64,000 bases of DNA. Source: Oceanobacter antarcticus (lineage in GTDB: Bacteria; Pseudomonadota; Gammaproteobacteria; Pseudomonadales; Oceanobacteraceae). Position 1 is the stretch's first letter, and each line of letters starts with the position of its first letter. Shown here piece by piece: positions 1-7,124 of this stretch. Below the pieces are notes generated by a model that saw only the letters and a program-made list of their open reading frames with translations, made no database searches and was not told where the DNA came from. A program made the position numbers and the translations under genes. The stretch is from assembly GCF_044962685.1 (NCBI RefSeq), contig NZ_JBBKTX010000010.1:62001-126000 (forward strand), in the 5' to 3' direction.

Positions 1-241
1 AATACCGTAACGGTGACGCATGGTGAGGCCTGCCGCCTGCGACGTATAACGAAATTTTCTTGTTTTGTAGAGCAAGAAATTCTGATGTTACCTGGAGGGC
101 ACCAGTGTCAGACTGTCGGGCAGATTTCAAACCTGAATTCAAAACCAGAGTGTTTGAATTAATGGCGCTACACCTCGGCGCTTAATGCTCACCTATCATC
201 TGTACATGGCGCTTTGTTCTTGCTTCCTTCCGGATTTAATA
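1..241. other. Non-coding left edge with two small hairpins
   Basis: I see no gene here. Two perfect dyads are visible: TTTCTTG (56-62) with CAAGAAA (73-79), and AATTCAAA (136-143) with TTTGAATT (153-160). Neither is followed by a T-run, so they are not convincing terminators. The second lies about 80 bases before the start of the next gene and could be an operator. Confidence 0.35.
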
Positions 242-1348
242 ATGACCGACTTTTTGATTCGTCCTGCCGTTGAGGCTGATCTGGCTCAGCTGGTATTGCT
301 GGAAAACAGCGCCTTTACCACCGATCAATTATCGCGCCGCAGTTTTCGCCATTTTATTCGTCATGCCCATGCCAGTGTACTGGTTGCCGAGCAGGCCGGT
401 GAAATGGCCGGGTATGTGCTGGTGTTATACCGTCGGGGAACCTGGCTGGCCCGTGTGTATTCGTTGGCGGTGGCGTTGCGGTTTCGGGGCCAGCGGCTGG
501 GCCAACAGTTGATGGCGGTGGCCGAGCAGGCGGCCGAACAACACGATTGTGCGTTTGTACGCCTGGAAGTCAGCGTATGTAATACCGTCGCCTGCCAGCT
601 TTACCAGGCAACTGGTTTTAAAACCATTGCCCGTTTACCGCAGTATTACGCCAATGGTGATGATGGTGTGCGGATGGAAAAAGCCTTGTATCGCAAGCGC
701 AGCAATCCTGTGCGACCCACGACCTACTACGAGCAGACGACGGATTTTACCTGTGGCCCGGCCAGTTTGATGATGGGTTTACACAGTCTGAACCCGGAGT
801 ACCGCATGAGCCGCCGGGAGGAGCTGCAAATCTGGCGCGAGGCCACCACCATTTTTATGACTACGGGTCATGGAGGCTGCTCGCCCCATGGGCTGGCGCT
901 CAGTGCCTACCAGCGCGGTGCCCAGGTACGTTTGTACGTCAGTCATAACGGTGTGCCTTTTATCGATGGTGTACGGGATGATCACAAAAAAGCGGTGATT
1001 GAACTGGTGCATCAGGATTTTGTTGAGCGGCTGGCCGATACCACCGTGACCCTGGTCGAACAGTCGCTGACACTGGAACAATTACGCCAGCATCTACAAC
1101 AAGGTGAGGTACTGGTTTGCCTGATCAGTACTTGGCGCTTGAACCGCAATCGGGCGCCACACTGGGTGGTGGTGACCTTTGCCGATGAGGACTATGTGTA
1201 CTTGACCGATCCGGATTTTGAGAAGGAAGAAGGCCAAAGCAGCACTGACTTTATCGATGTTCCAATCCGGCATGATGAATTTATTCATATGGCGTCGTTC
1301 GGGCGTCAGCGGCTGAAGTGCACACTGGTGCTGTCGCGTGCGCTGTAA
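242..1348 (+). CDS. GNAT acetyltransferase fused to a C39-like peptidase domain
   Basis: A 368-residue two-domain protein. Residues about 1-150 form a GNAT N-acetyltransferase of the RimI type, with the acetyl-CoA loop region RFRGQRLGQQL. Residues about 160-368 resemble a papain-fold C39-like peptidase: Cys171 lies in DFTCGPAS, His307 in APHWVVV, and an Asp follows in LTDPDF, giving a plausible Cys-His-Asp triad. The start at 242 is preferred because the GNAT domain begins immediately after it; an upstream in-frame ATG at 185 would add 19 residues unlike the family. In related bacteria this fusion is often next to a RimK-type glutamate ligase, which would lie outside the window. Substrates are unknown. 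Confidence 0.85.
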   Translation: MTDFLIRPAVEADLAQLVLLENSAFTTDQLSRRSFRHFIRHAHASVLVAEQAGEMAGYVLVLYRRGTWLARVYSLAVALRFRGQRLGQQLMAVAEQAAEQHDCAFVRLEVSVCNTVACQLYQATGFKTIARLPQYYANGDDGVRMEKALYRKRSNPVRPTTYYEQTTDFTCGPASLMMGLHSLNPEYRMSRREELQIWREATTIFMTTGHGGCSPHGLALSAYQRGAQVRLYVSHNGVPFIDGVRDDHKKAVIELVHQDFVERLADTTVTLVEQSLTLEQLRQHLQQGEVLVCLISTWRLNRNRAPHWVVVTFADEDYVYLTDPDFEKEEGQSSTDFIDVPIRHDEFIHMASFGRQRLKCTLVLSRAL

Positions 1349-1481
1349 CACGATTCAGTTCCGGCAAGATTGGAATAATAGAGTGTTGCAGAGTGTTGCT
1401 GCTCGCAGGCTGGGCAAGTGATGTCACAACCGACATACTGAAGGTATGTGCAAGGTCGCCCGCCAGAATAAAGGAATCGTC

Positions 1482-2147
1482 ATGTCCAAGCCGTTAACCA
1501 TCGATTTTGTCTCTGATGTTGTCTGTCCCTGGTGCGCCATTGGCCTCGCCAGTCTGACTCGGGCGCTGCAACAGTTGGGCGATGAAGTCGATGCAACCAT
1601 TCGTTTCCATCCCTTTGAACTGACACCCGACATGGGCAGTGACGGCGAATACGTAGTGCCGTATCTGTCGAGCAAATACGGCATCAGTCTGGAGCAGGTT
1701 GCCGCAAGCCAGGCGCAGATTACCGCACGGGGTCAGGATGTCGGGTTTGTTTTTGACTTTCGTGACGACAGTAAAAAATGGAATACCTTCAAGGCTCACC
1801 GGTTGTTGCACTGGGCCGGGTTGCAAGGTGAGGGTGACCAGCTGGCGTTAAAGCAAGCATTGCTGCTGGCCTACTTTACCCACAATCAAAACCCGGATGA
1901 TATTGACCTGCTGTGTGACATTGCAACACAGGTCGGACTGGATAGTGCTGCCGCCCGAACTGTACTGGAAAGTAATCAGTACGCGGATGACGTACTGGAT
2001 GCCGAGCAGCATTGGCAACAACAGGGCATCAGTTCTGTTCCGGCGATGATATTTAATGGCAGTTATCTGGTGTCCGGTGGGCAGCCGGAGGAAACGCTGA
2101 AAAAAGTGATTCGGGATGTGGTGAGGATGTCTGAAGCTATTAATTAA
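1482..2147 (+). CDS. DsbA-family oxidoreductase, FrnE type
   Basis: A 221-residue thioredoxin-fold protein of the DsbA/FrnE branch. The redox motif CPWC occupies residues 15-18 right after the first beta strand (DFVSDVVCPWC), and the cis-proline region appears as SSVPAMIFNGSYLVSGGQP near the C-terminus, as usual for FrnE. No signal peptide is seen, so it is expected to be cytoplasmic, unlike periplasmic DsbA. The start at 1482 is favoured over 1446 because MSKPLTIDFVSDVVCPWC matches the family start. The gene stands alone, about 130 bases after its neighbour. Its thiol-disulfide substrate cannot be predicted. Confidence 0.9.
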   Translation: MSKPLTIDFVSDVVCPWCAIGLASLTRALQQLGDEVDATIRFHPFELTPDMGSDGEYVVPYLSSKYGISLEQVAASQAQITARGQDVGFVFDFRDDSKKWNTFKAHRLLHWAGLQGEGDQLALKQALLLAYFTHNQNPDDIDLLCDIATQVGLDSAAARTVLESNQYADDVLDAEQHWQQQGISSVPAMIFNGSYLVSGGQPEETLKKVIRDVVRMSEAIN

Positions 2148-2301
2148 CCGACATCGTTGTGTTCAGATCTGAGCTGACGCGTTAAATCCCGGTTTTTCTG
2201 GCGATATTAACCCATTGTTAACCTTCCCCCGTGCAGAATTCACAGATAGACGTTGAGTTGGCTGTAGCCCGGCCTCTCATTTCCTTGTGACTCATCTGAG
2301 C

Positions 2302-3648
2302 ATGGAAAACAATATGAAATCCGCCACCCGCCTGTACCTCGGCTTGCTATTGGCTATCACCCTGTTGTGGTTGCTGGCCGACTCCCTGTTACCCGAACCC
2401 TTTAGCTATTTCTCATTCCGCGCTGTGTTTATTCAGTACAGCGGAGCGATTGCCATGGCAGTGATGAGCCTGGCCATGGTATTGGCGGTGCGATCTTCCT
2501 GGTTGGAAGCACGACTGAATGGCCTGGATAAAATGTACCAGTTACACAAATGGCTGGGTATTACGGCCCTGGTGACAGCGGTGCTGCACTGGTGGTTTGC
2601 CCAGGGCACCAAATGGATGGTGGGTTGGGGCTGGCTGGAACGACCACAACGAGGAACTCGGCCAGAGCAAACGCTAGGGCTGATTGAAGAGGCATTCAAC
2701 AGTGTGCGCGAATTGGCCGAGCAAGTGGGTGAATGGGCTTTTTATGGTGCCGCCTTGTTGATGGTACTGGCGTTGATCAAGCGCTTTCCGTATCACTGGT
2801 TCAAAAAGACTCATACCCTGATCGCAGTGGCGTACCTCGCATTGGTGTTTCACGCGGTAGTGCTGATCAAATTTGAATATTGGTCACAGCCGATTGGCTG
2901 GTTGTTGGCACTGCTGATTCTGGCTGGGACGCTATCGGCTGTGTGGATTTTGGCAGGCCGGGTGGGCAAGCGTCGTACGGTTGCAGGTCATATTGACAGT
3001 GTGATTCGCTACCCGGATATGAAAACGATAGAAACCCGTATCTGCCCGGATCATGGGTGGCCGGGGCACCGCGCCGGGCAGTTTGCTTTTCTGAAAAGCC
3101 GTGCGGATGAAGCGCCTCACCCCTTTACCATTGCCTCGGCCTGGAATCCGGCTGATCCCTGTCTGGTGTTTATCAGTAAGGCGCTGGGTGATCACACCGT
3201 TCAGATGATGGATTACCTGGAACCCGGTTTGCCGGTCTCGGTAGAAGGCCCGTATGGGTGTTTCAACTTTGACGATGATCGTCCGCGTCAGATCTGGATT
3301 GGGGCAGGTATTGGTATTACGCCGTTTATTGCGCGGATGAAACAGCTGCAACAGCTGCCCGGCAGCCAATCGATCGACCTTTATCATACGACGGCTGACG
3401 TTGATGAGCAGGCACTCGACAAGTTGATAAGCGATGCCCGTGATGCCGGTGTGGAGCTGCATCTGGTGCTCTCCGGGCAAGACAAGCGCTTGACGGCACA
3501 ACAGATTATGGCGGAAGTATCAGAATGGCAGCAAGCCAGTGTCTGGTTTTGTGGCCCGGCTGCCTTTGGTCAGCAGCTCAAACGCGAGCTGACCGTTGCG
3601 GGTATGCCGGCGGACCATTTCCATCAAGAAATGTTTGAGATGCGTTAG
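2302..3648 (+). CDS. Ferric-reductase-like transmembrane flavocytochrome
   Basis: A membrane oxidoreductase of about 448 residues. The N-terminal half has about six hydrophobic helices with spaced histidines (HKWLG, HWW, THTLIAVAYLALVFH) that would bind heme in the ferric-reductase-like domain. The C-terminal half is a ferredoxin-NADP-reductase-type module: the FAD motif HPFTIAS, then VEGPYG, the NAD-binding GAGIGITPF, and a terminal EMF. It should pass electrons from NAD(P)H through FAD and heme across the membrane; the acceptor (ferric iron or other) is inferred only from the family. GTG at 2287 and ATG at 2314 are alternative starts. A dispersed repeat begins six bases after the stop. Confidence 0.85.
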   Translation: MENNMKSATRLYLGLLLAITLLWLLADSLLPEPFSYFSFRAVFIQYSGAIAMAVMSLAMVLAVRSSWLEARLNGLDKMYQLHKWLGITALVTAVLHWWFAQGTKWMVGWGWLERPQRGTRPEQTLGLIEEAFNSVRELAEQVGEWAFYGAALLMVLALIKRFPYHWFKKTHTLIAVAYLALVFHAVVLIKFEYWSQPIGWLLALLILAGTLSAVWILAGRVGKRRTVAGHIDSVIRYPDMKTIETRICPDHGWPGHRAGQFAFLKSRADEAPHPFTIASAWNPADPCLVFISKALGDHTVQMMDYLEPGLPVSVEGPYGCFNFDDDRPRQIWIGAGIGITPFIARMKQLQQLPGSQSIDLYHTTADVDEQALDKLISDARDAGVELHLVLSGQDKRLTAQQIMAEVSEWQQASVWFCGPAAFGQQLKRELTVAGMPADHFHQEMFEMR

Positions 3649-3654
3649 GGGTGT

Positions 3655-3899
3655 TCTCAATTATTCGACGCGGCCTGCCAGGAGATAAAATCCCGTCAGG
3701 CAAGGCGTTGAATGCAGAGAATGGCGAGTCCTTTTCAAGTTCAACACCACTACATGACGGTTAACCCTGACCCAAGGGGCTGAGGCCTGTTGCTTCCAGC
3801 CCGGCGTTATTCGTCACTTGTTTCGCTCGCTAAACCGCACTCCTCATACCGTGTTCTGAAACCAGCTGGCTTTCAGCAGGCTCGGTTTAATCATTGAGA
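3655..3899. repeat. Dispersed MITE-like repeat, copy 1 (full, 245 bp)
   Basis: The element opens with TCTCAATTATT and closes with AATCATTGAGA, which is an inverted repeat with one mismatch. Related sequence occurs at 58281-58438 (internally deleted) and 52602-52709 (right half only). Shared internal blocks include GGCCTGCCAGGAG, CAGGCAAGG, TTTTCAAGT, TGACCCTGACCCAA and CAGGCTCGGTTTAATCATTGAGA. No open frame lies inside, so it is non-autonomous. It starts six bases after the ferric-reductase stop and could work as a transcription end or mRNA 3' structure. Confidence 0.8.
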
Positions 3900-3944
3900 T
3901 GGCCCTGGCAGGCTGGTATTTTTTGGTAATTCGTTTTAGCGTAA

Positions 3945-4658
3945 ATGTTCTGCATGGATGTGATGACAATGGCCAATACAGATTTTCCAACCCCTGACAC
4001 CTCCGGTTCCAGCGATGGATTTGCTGCCCTCAAGCAGCGTCATCGTCATGAGCGTGATGGTTACCCTGAGTTTCTTGACTTGCGGGTTCACCGAGCTTTA
4101 AGCTGGTTGCACCGTGCTGAGCAGTGCCACGATGAGGATGGTGCCTTCATCTTCCTTTGGATTTCACTGAACGCCGCGTATGCCAACGACGCAGGTGAAT
4201 ACCGTGAAAGCGAAGCCAGTACTTTTCGTTATTTTGTTACCCGAATTGTTGCACTGGATCATCAACGAGTCATCGCTGACTTATTGTGGGATACCTATTC
4301 TGGCCCAATACGTTTGCTGCTCAGTAACGAGTATGTTTACCAGCGTTATTGGGATTATCACAACCAGAAGCCGGACATTGAAGAATGGCAAATCAGCTTT
4401 AACCGAGCACGAGATCAATCCAAGTCGGCATTGGCCAATCAAAAAACAGCGGACGTATTGAATATCGTGATGGAGAGACTTTATACACTCCGTAATCAAC
4501 TGGTGCATGGTGGAGCAACCTGGAATGGCAAGGTGAACCGCAGTCAGGTTCGTGATGGGCGAAATATTCTTGCTTCTCTGGTTCCCGTTATTATCACCAT
4601 CATGATGGATAATGCGACTGCGCATTGGGGCGAGCCTTTTTATCCGGTGCGTCGGTAA
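3945..4658 (+). CDS. HEPN-domain protein, Apea-like
   Basis: A 237-residue soluble protein of unknown target. The C-terminal half contains LRNQLVHGG, in which Arg183 and His188 form the R-x4-6-H motif of HEPN proteins, many of which are metal-independent RNases used in toxin-antitoxin or defence systems. The alpha-helical pattern around it (IVMERLYTLRNQLVHG, then ILASLVPVIITIMMDNATAHWG) fits the Apea-like HEPN subgroup. No partner nucleotidyltransferase (MNT) antitoxin is seen on either side. Several in-frame ATGs (3945, 3954, 3963, 3969) make the start uncertain. It sits 45 bases after a dispersed repeat, which suggests an accessory gene. Confidence 0.75.
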   Translation: MFCMDVMTMANTDFPTPDTSGSSDGFAALKQRHRHERDGYPEFLDLRVHRALSWLHRAEQCHDEDGAFIFLWISLNAAYANDAGEYRESEASTFRYFVTRIVALDHQRVIADLLWDTYSGPIRLLLSNEYVYQRYWDYHNQKPDIEEWQISFNRARDQSKSALANQKTADVLNIVMERLYTLRNQLVHGGATWNGKVNRSQVRDGRNILASLVPVIITIMMDNATAHWGEPFYPVRR

Positions 4659-4827
4659 GTGGTGTGTTCTGGCTGAAGATCAGGACTCATTGATGATAGA
4701 CAGCCACTTCCTTCATGCGCATACGGAGATGGCTCGGCAATGTGGCCCGGTAGTGCCTCCTAAAACCTGATGCAAATCAAGCCGGTACCTCGTTACATTT
4801 GGGCCAAATAGCCTGGGATTACGGCAT

Positions 4828-5637
4828 TTAACCACGGCCGTATCGGACGTCAGATTGTTGCAGCAGCGCTTGTAACGGTTCAAACAGAGCCGGTGTGACG
4901 ATCATGATATTGCGGCTGATCAGCTGTGGGTTGTCGTTGTCGGCCAGCGGGTGAATATGACCCAGACGAGCGCCTGCTTCTCGGGCAATCAGTTGTGCGG
5001 CGGCGCAGTCCCAGACTTTGACGTTTTCGTAGTAGCCATCCAGTCGGCCACAGGCAACCCAGCACATATCCAGTGCGGCAGCACCGACCCGGCGCAGGTC
5101 GGCACAGTGTTTGAGTACTTGTTCCAGACGGCCGAGCAGATAGTCGAGGTCGTCTTTCTGATAGGGAAAGCCGGTGGCTATCAGCGCACGATTCAGCTCG
5201 GTCTTGCTGGAGCAGTGGATCGGCTGGTCGTTCATATAGGCCCCATGGCCTTCCAGCGCATGAAAGGTCTCACCCTGGAAGGGGCTATGCACCACTGCTG
5301 CTTTGGCTTCGCCCTGGTGGTAGTAGGCGATGGATACGGCGACCTGATGCTGGCCATGGGCATAATTGACGGTGCCGTCGATCGGGTCAATGATCCACAG
5401 GTGTTCGCACTGGGTGCTGTTTTCTGGCCCCAGTTCTTCTGATAACAATTGATGATCTGGAAAGGCAGCCAGAATGCCGCTGCTGATCAGCTGGTCGGCG
5501 GCGACATCGGCCTGGGTGACCAGTTCGGCGCCGTCGTATTTGAAGTTGATCTGCAAGTCATTACGCATTTGTGTGATGGTGTCACCCGCCTGACGAGCCA
5601 GTGACAGTGCGAGGTCGAGCATGGGTTGGTAATTCAT
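4828..5637 (-). CDS. Inositol-monophosphatase-family phosphatase
   Basis: A 269-residue member of the metal-dependent, Li-sensitive phosphatase superfamily. The metal-binding motifs are all present: EELG (first Glu), DPIDGTVNYAHG, and VWDCAAAQLIAREAG near the C-terminus. SuhB- and CysQ-type enzymes share these, and the sequence does not decide between inositol monophosphate, PAP or another substrate. The start at 5637 (MNYQPMLDLAL) is chosen because it fits the family; an upstream extension to 5733 is not supported. It lies about 70 bases downstream of tesA on the same strand and may be co-transcribed. Confidence 0.88.
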   Translation of the reverse strand: MNYQPMLDLALSLARQAGDTITQMRNDLQINFKYDGAELVTQADVAADQLISSGILAAFPDHQLLSEELGPENSTQCEHLWIIDPIDGTVNYAHGQHQVAVSIAYYHQGEAKAAVVHSPFQGETFHALEGHGAYMNDQPIHCSSKTELNRALIATGFPYQKDDLDYLLGRLEQVLKHCADLRRVGAAALDMCWVACGRLDGYYENVKVWDCAAAQLIAREAGARLGHIHPLADNDNPQLISRNIMIVTPALFEPLQALLQQSDVRYGRG

Positions 5638-5707
5638 GTGTGTCTTTCCTGTCGGCAAAGGGAGGCTGATCCGGTCATTGTGCCCAGCGTTGGTTACATT
5701 TCGCTGG

Positions 5708-6382
5708 TTATATTTCATTGGTGACGAACTCAATCCAGATTGTCATGGCGTTGATGACCGCACTGGCCATGGCCGGTTGTGCCGCTGCGGTTGGGTGAAT
5801 TCCATCGGCCTGCATTAGTTCTGGTTGGGTTGCTATGCCTTCCAGCAGAAAGGGGAGCAGCAGCGTTTCTTGCTGATTGGCCAGATCGCTGTAAATGCTG
5901 GCAAAACCGTCCGCATAGCGGGCACCGTAGTTGGGCGGTATTTGCATGCCCAGCAGCATCACCATAATGCCTTCGTGTTCTGCCATGGTGATCATGTGTT
6001 CGATATTGTTGCGGATAACCGTGAGCGGTGTACCGCGCAAGCCATCGTTACCGCCCAGTTCGATCAGCAGCAGGTCTGGTTGATGTGTCTTGAGCAGTGC
6101 CGGTAACCGGGCCACGCCACCCTGGGTGGTGTCGCCACTGATGCTGGCATTCACCACGGTTACCTGTGGAACACGTTGTTGCAGCTGTTGTTGGAACAGA
6201 GTGACCCATCCCTGTTGAATCGGTACACCGAATCCGGCACTAATACTGTCTCCCAGTACCAGGATAACCGGGGCGGTGCTGCGCCCGCTGTCCAGAGGTT
6301 CTGCCAGTGCCGGTAATCCGGTCAATATGACCAGTGCCAATAACAGGATTTTGATACTAGCCATGCGTAATAACAGCGACAT
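5708..6382 (-). CDS. tesA: Periplasmic GDSL esterase/lysophospholipase (TesA)
   Basis: A 224-residue SGNH hydrolase. A signal peptide is clear (ASIKILLLALVILTGLPALA, cleaved after ALA), followed by the block I motif GDSISAGFG with the nucleophilic Ser, then SGDTTQG, GGNDGLRG and the DGIHP block with catalytic Asp and His. It acts in the periplasm on acyl esters or thioesters. A GGGAG ribosome-binding site precedes the ATG at 6382; a second ATG at 6364 would give a shorter signal peptide. The divergent pairing with an ABC ATPase and permease (ybbA-ybbP) is the usual gammaproteobacterial arrangement. The 5' ends of tesA and ybbA overlap. Confidence 0.93.
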   Translation of the reverse strand: MSLLLRMASIKILLLALVILTGLPALAEPLDSGRSTAPVILVLGDSISAGFGVPIQQGWVTLFQQQLQQRVPQVTVVNASISGDTTQGGVARLPALLKTHQPDLLLIELGGNDGLRGTPLTVIRNNIEHMITMAEHEGIMVMLLGMQIPPNYGARYADGFASIYSDLANQQETLLLPFLLEGIATQPELMQADGIHPTAAAQPAMASAVINAMTIWIEFVTNEI

Positions 6383-7124
6383 CTCTTTTTGCTCCCTTGA
6401 AAAATCCACAACGTCCTCTGCGGCTGTCTGTGGCCACACGTCAGCCCTTGAGTTAACCCGTGTTGGCAAAACAGTGCAAGCCGGAGGGCAGCCGTTGACG
6501 TTACTGAATGCGGTTTCTCTGCGAGTGGAAGCTGGCACCAGTCTGGCCATTGTTGGCGCTTCGGGCAGCGGCAAATCGACGCTGCTGGGCATTATGGCGG
6601 GGCTGGATCTGCCTTCTTCCGGGGAATTGTCATTGCTGGGGTATCGGCTCGATCAGCTGGAGGAAGACCAACGTGCGGCTGTACGGGCAGAGGGCGTCAG
6701 TTTTGTGTTCCAGAATTTCCAGTTGTTACCGGGTCTGACGGCGTTGGAAAATGTAATGTTGCCACTGGAAATTCGTCAGCAACCCAAACCGCTGCCAGAG
6801 GCCCGGCGTCTGCTGGAAAGTGTCGGTCTGGGCCACCGCATGAGCCATTACCCCAGCCAGCTGTCGGGAGGAGAGCAGCAGCGCGTTGCTCTGGCGCGGG
6901 CCTTTGCTGGTCAACCGGGTATCTTGTTTGCCGATGAACCGACGGGCAACCTGGATCGGGCGACGGGCAAACAGGTTGAAGACCTGCTGTTTCAGCTGAA
7001 TGCAGAGTATGGCACCACTCTGGTACTGGTGACCCATGACCCGCAACTGGCGCAACGTTGTCAGCGTCAGGTATGCATGAGCGATGGTCAGTTGCAGGAA
7101 GTGGCGACCGGGGCGTCGGTATGA
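6363..7124 (+). CDS. ybbA: ABC transporter ATP-binding protein (YbbA)
   Basis: A 253-residue ATPase of the LolD/MacB-like class. Motifs are complete: Walker A GASGSGKST, Q-loop FQNFQLLPG, signature LSGGEQQRVALARA, Walker B ILFADEPTGNLD and switch histidine VTHD. It pairs with the FtsX-type permease YbbP encoded next, sharing an ATGA stop/start overlap. These type VII-like ABC systems usually do mechanotransmission or lipoprotein/lipid extraction rather than import. The only in-frame ATG upstream of the conserved domain is 6363, whose bases fall inside the 5' end of tesA on the other strand. Confidence 0.92.
   Translation: MRNNSDISFCSLEKSTTSSAAVCGHTSALELTRVGKTVQAGGQPLTLLNAVSLRVEAGTSLAIVGASGSGKSTLLGIMAGLDLPSSGELSLLGYRLDQLEEDQRAAVRAEGVSFVFQNFQLLPGLTALENVMLPLEIRQQPKPLPEARRLLESVGLGHRMSHYPSQLSGGEQQRVALARAFAGQPGILFADEPTGNLDRATGKQVEDLLFQLNAEYGTTLVLVTHDPQLAQRCQRQVCMSDGQLQEVATGASV

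Noticed and set aside
185..241. Upstream extension of the GNAT/C39 gene
   Set aside because: The added 19 residues are hydrophobic and Cys-rich with no family support, and the domain begins at the ATG at 242.
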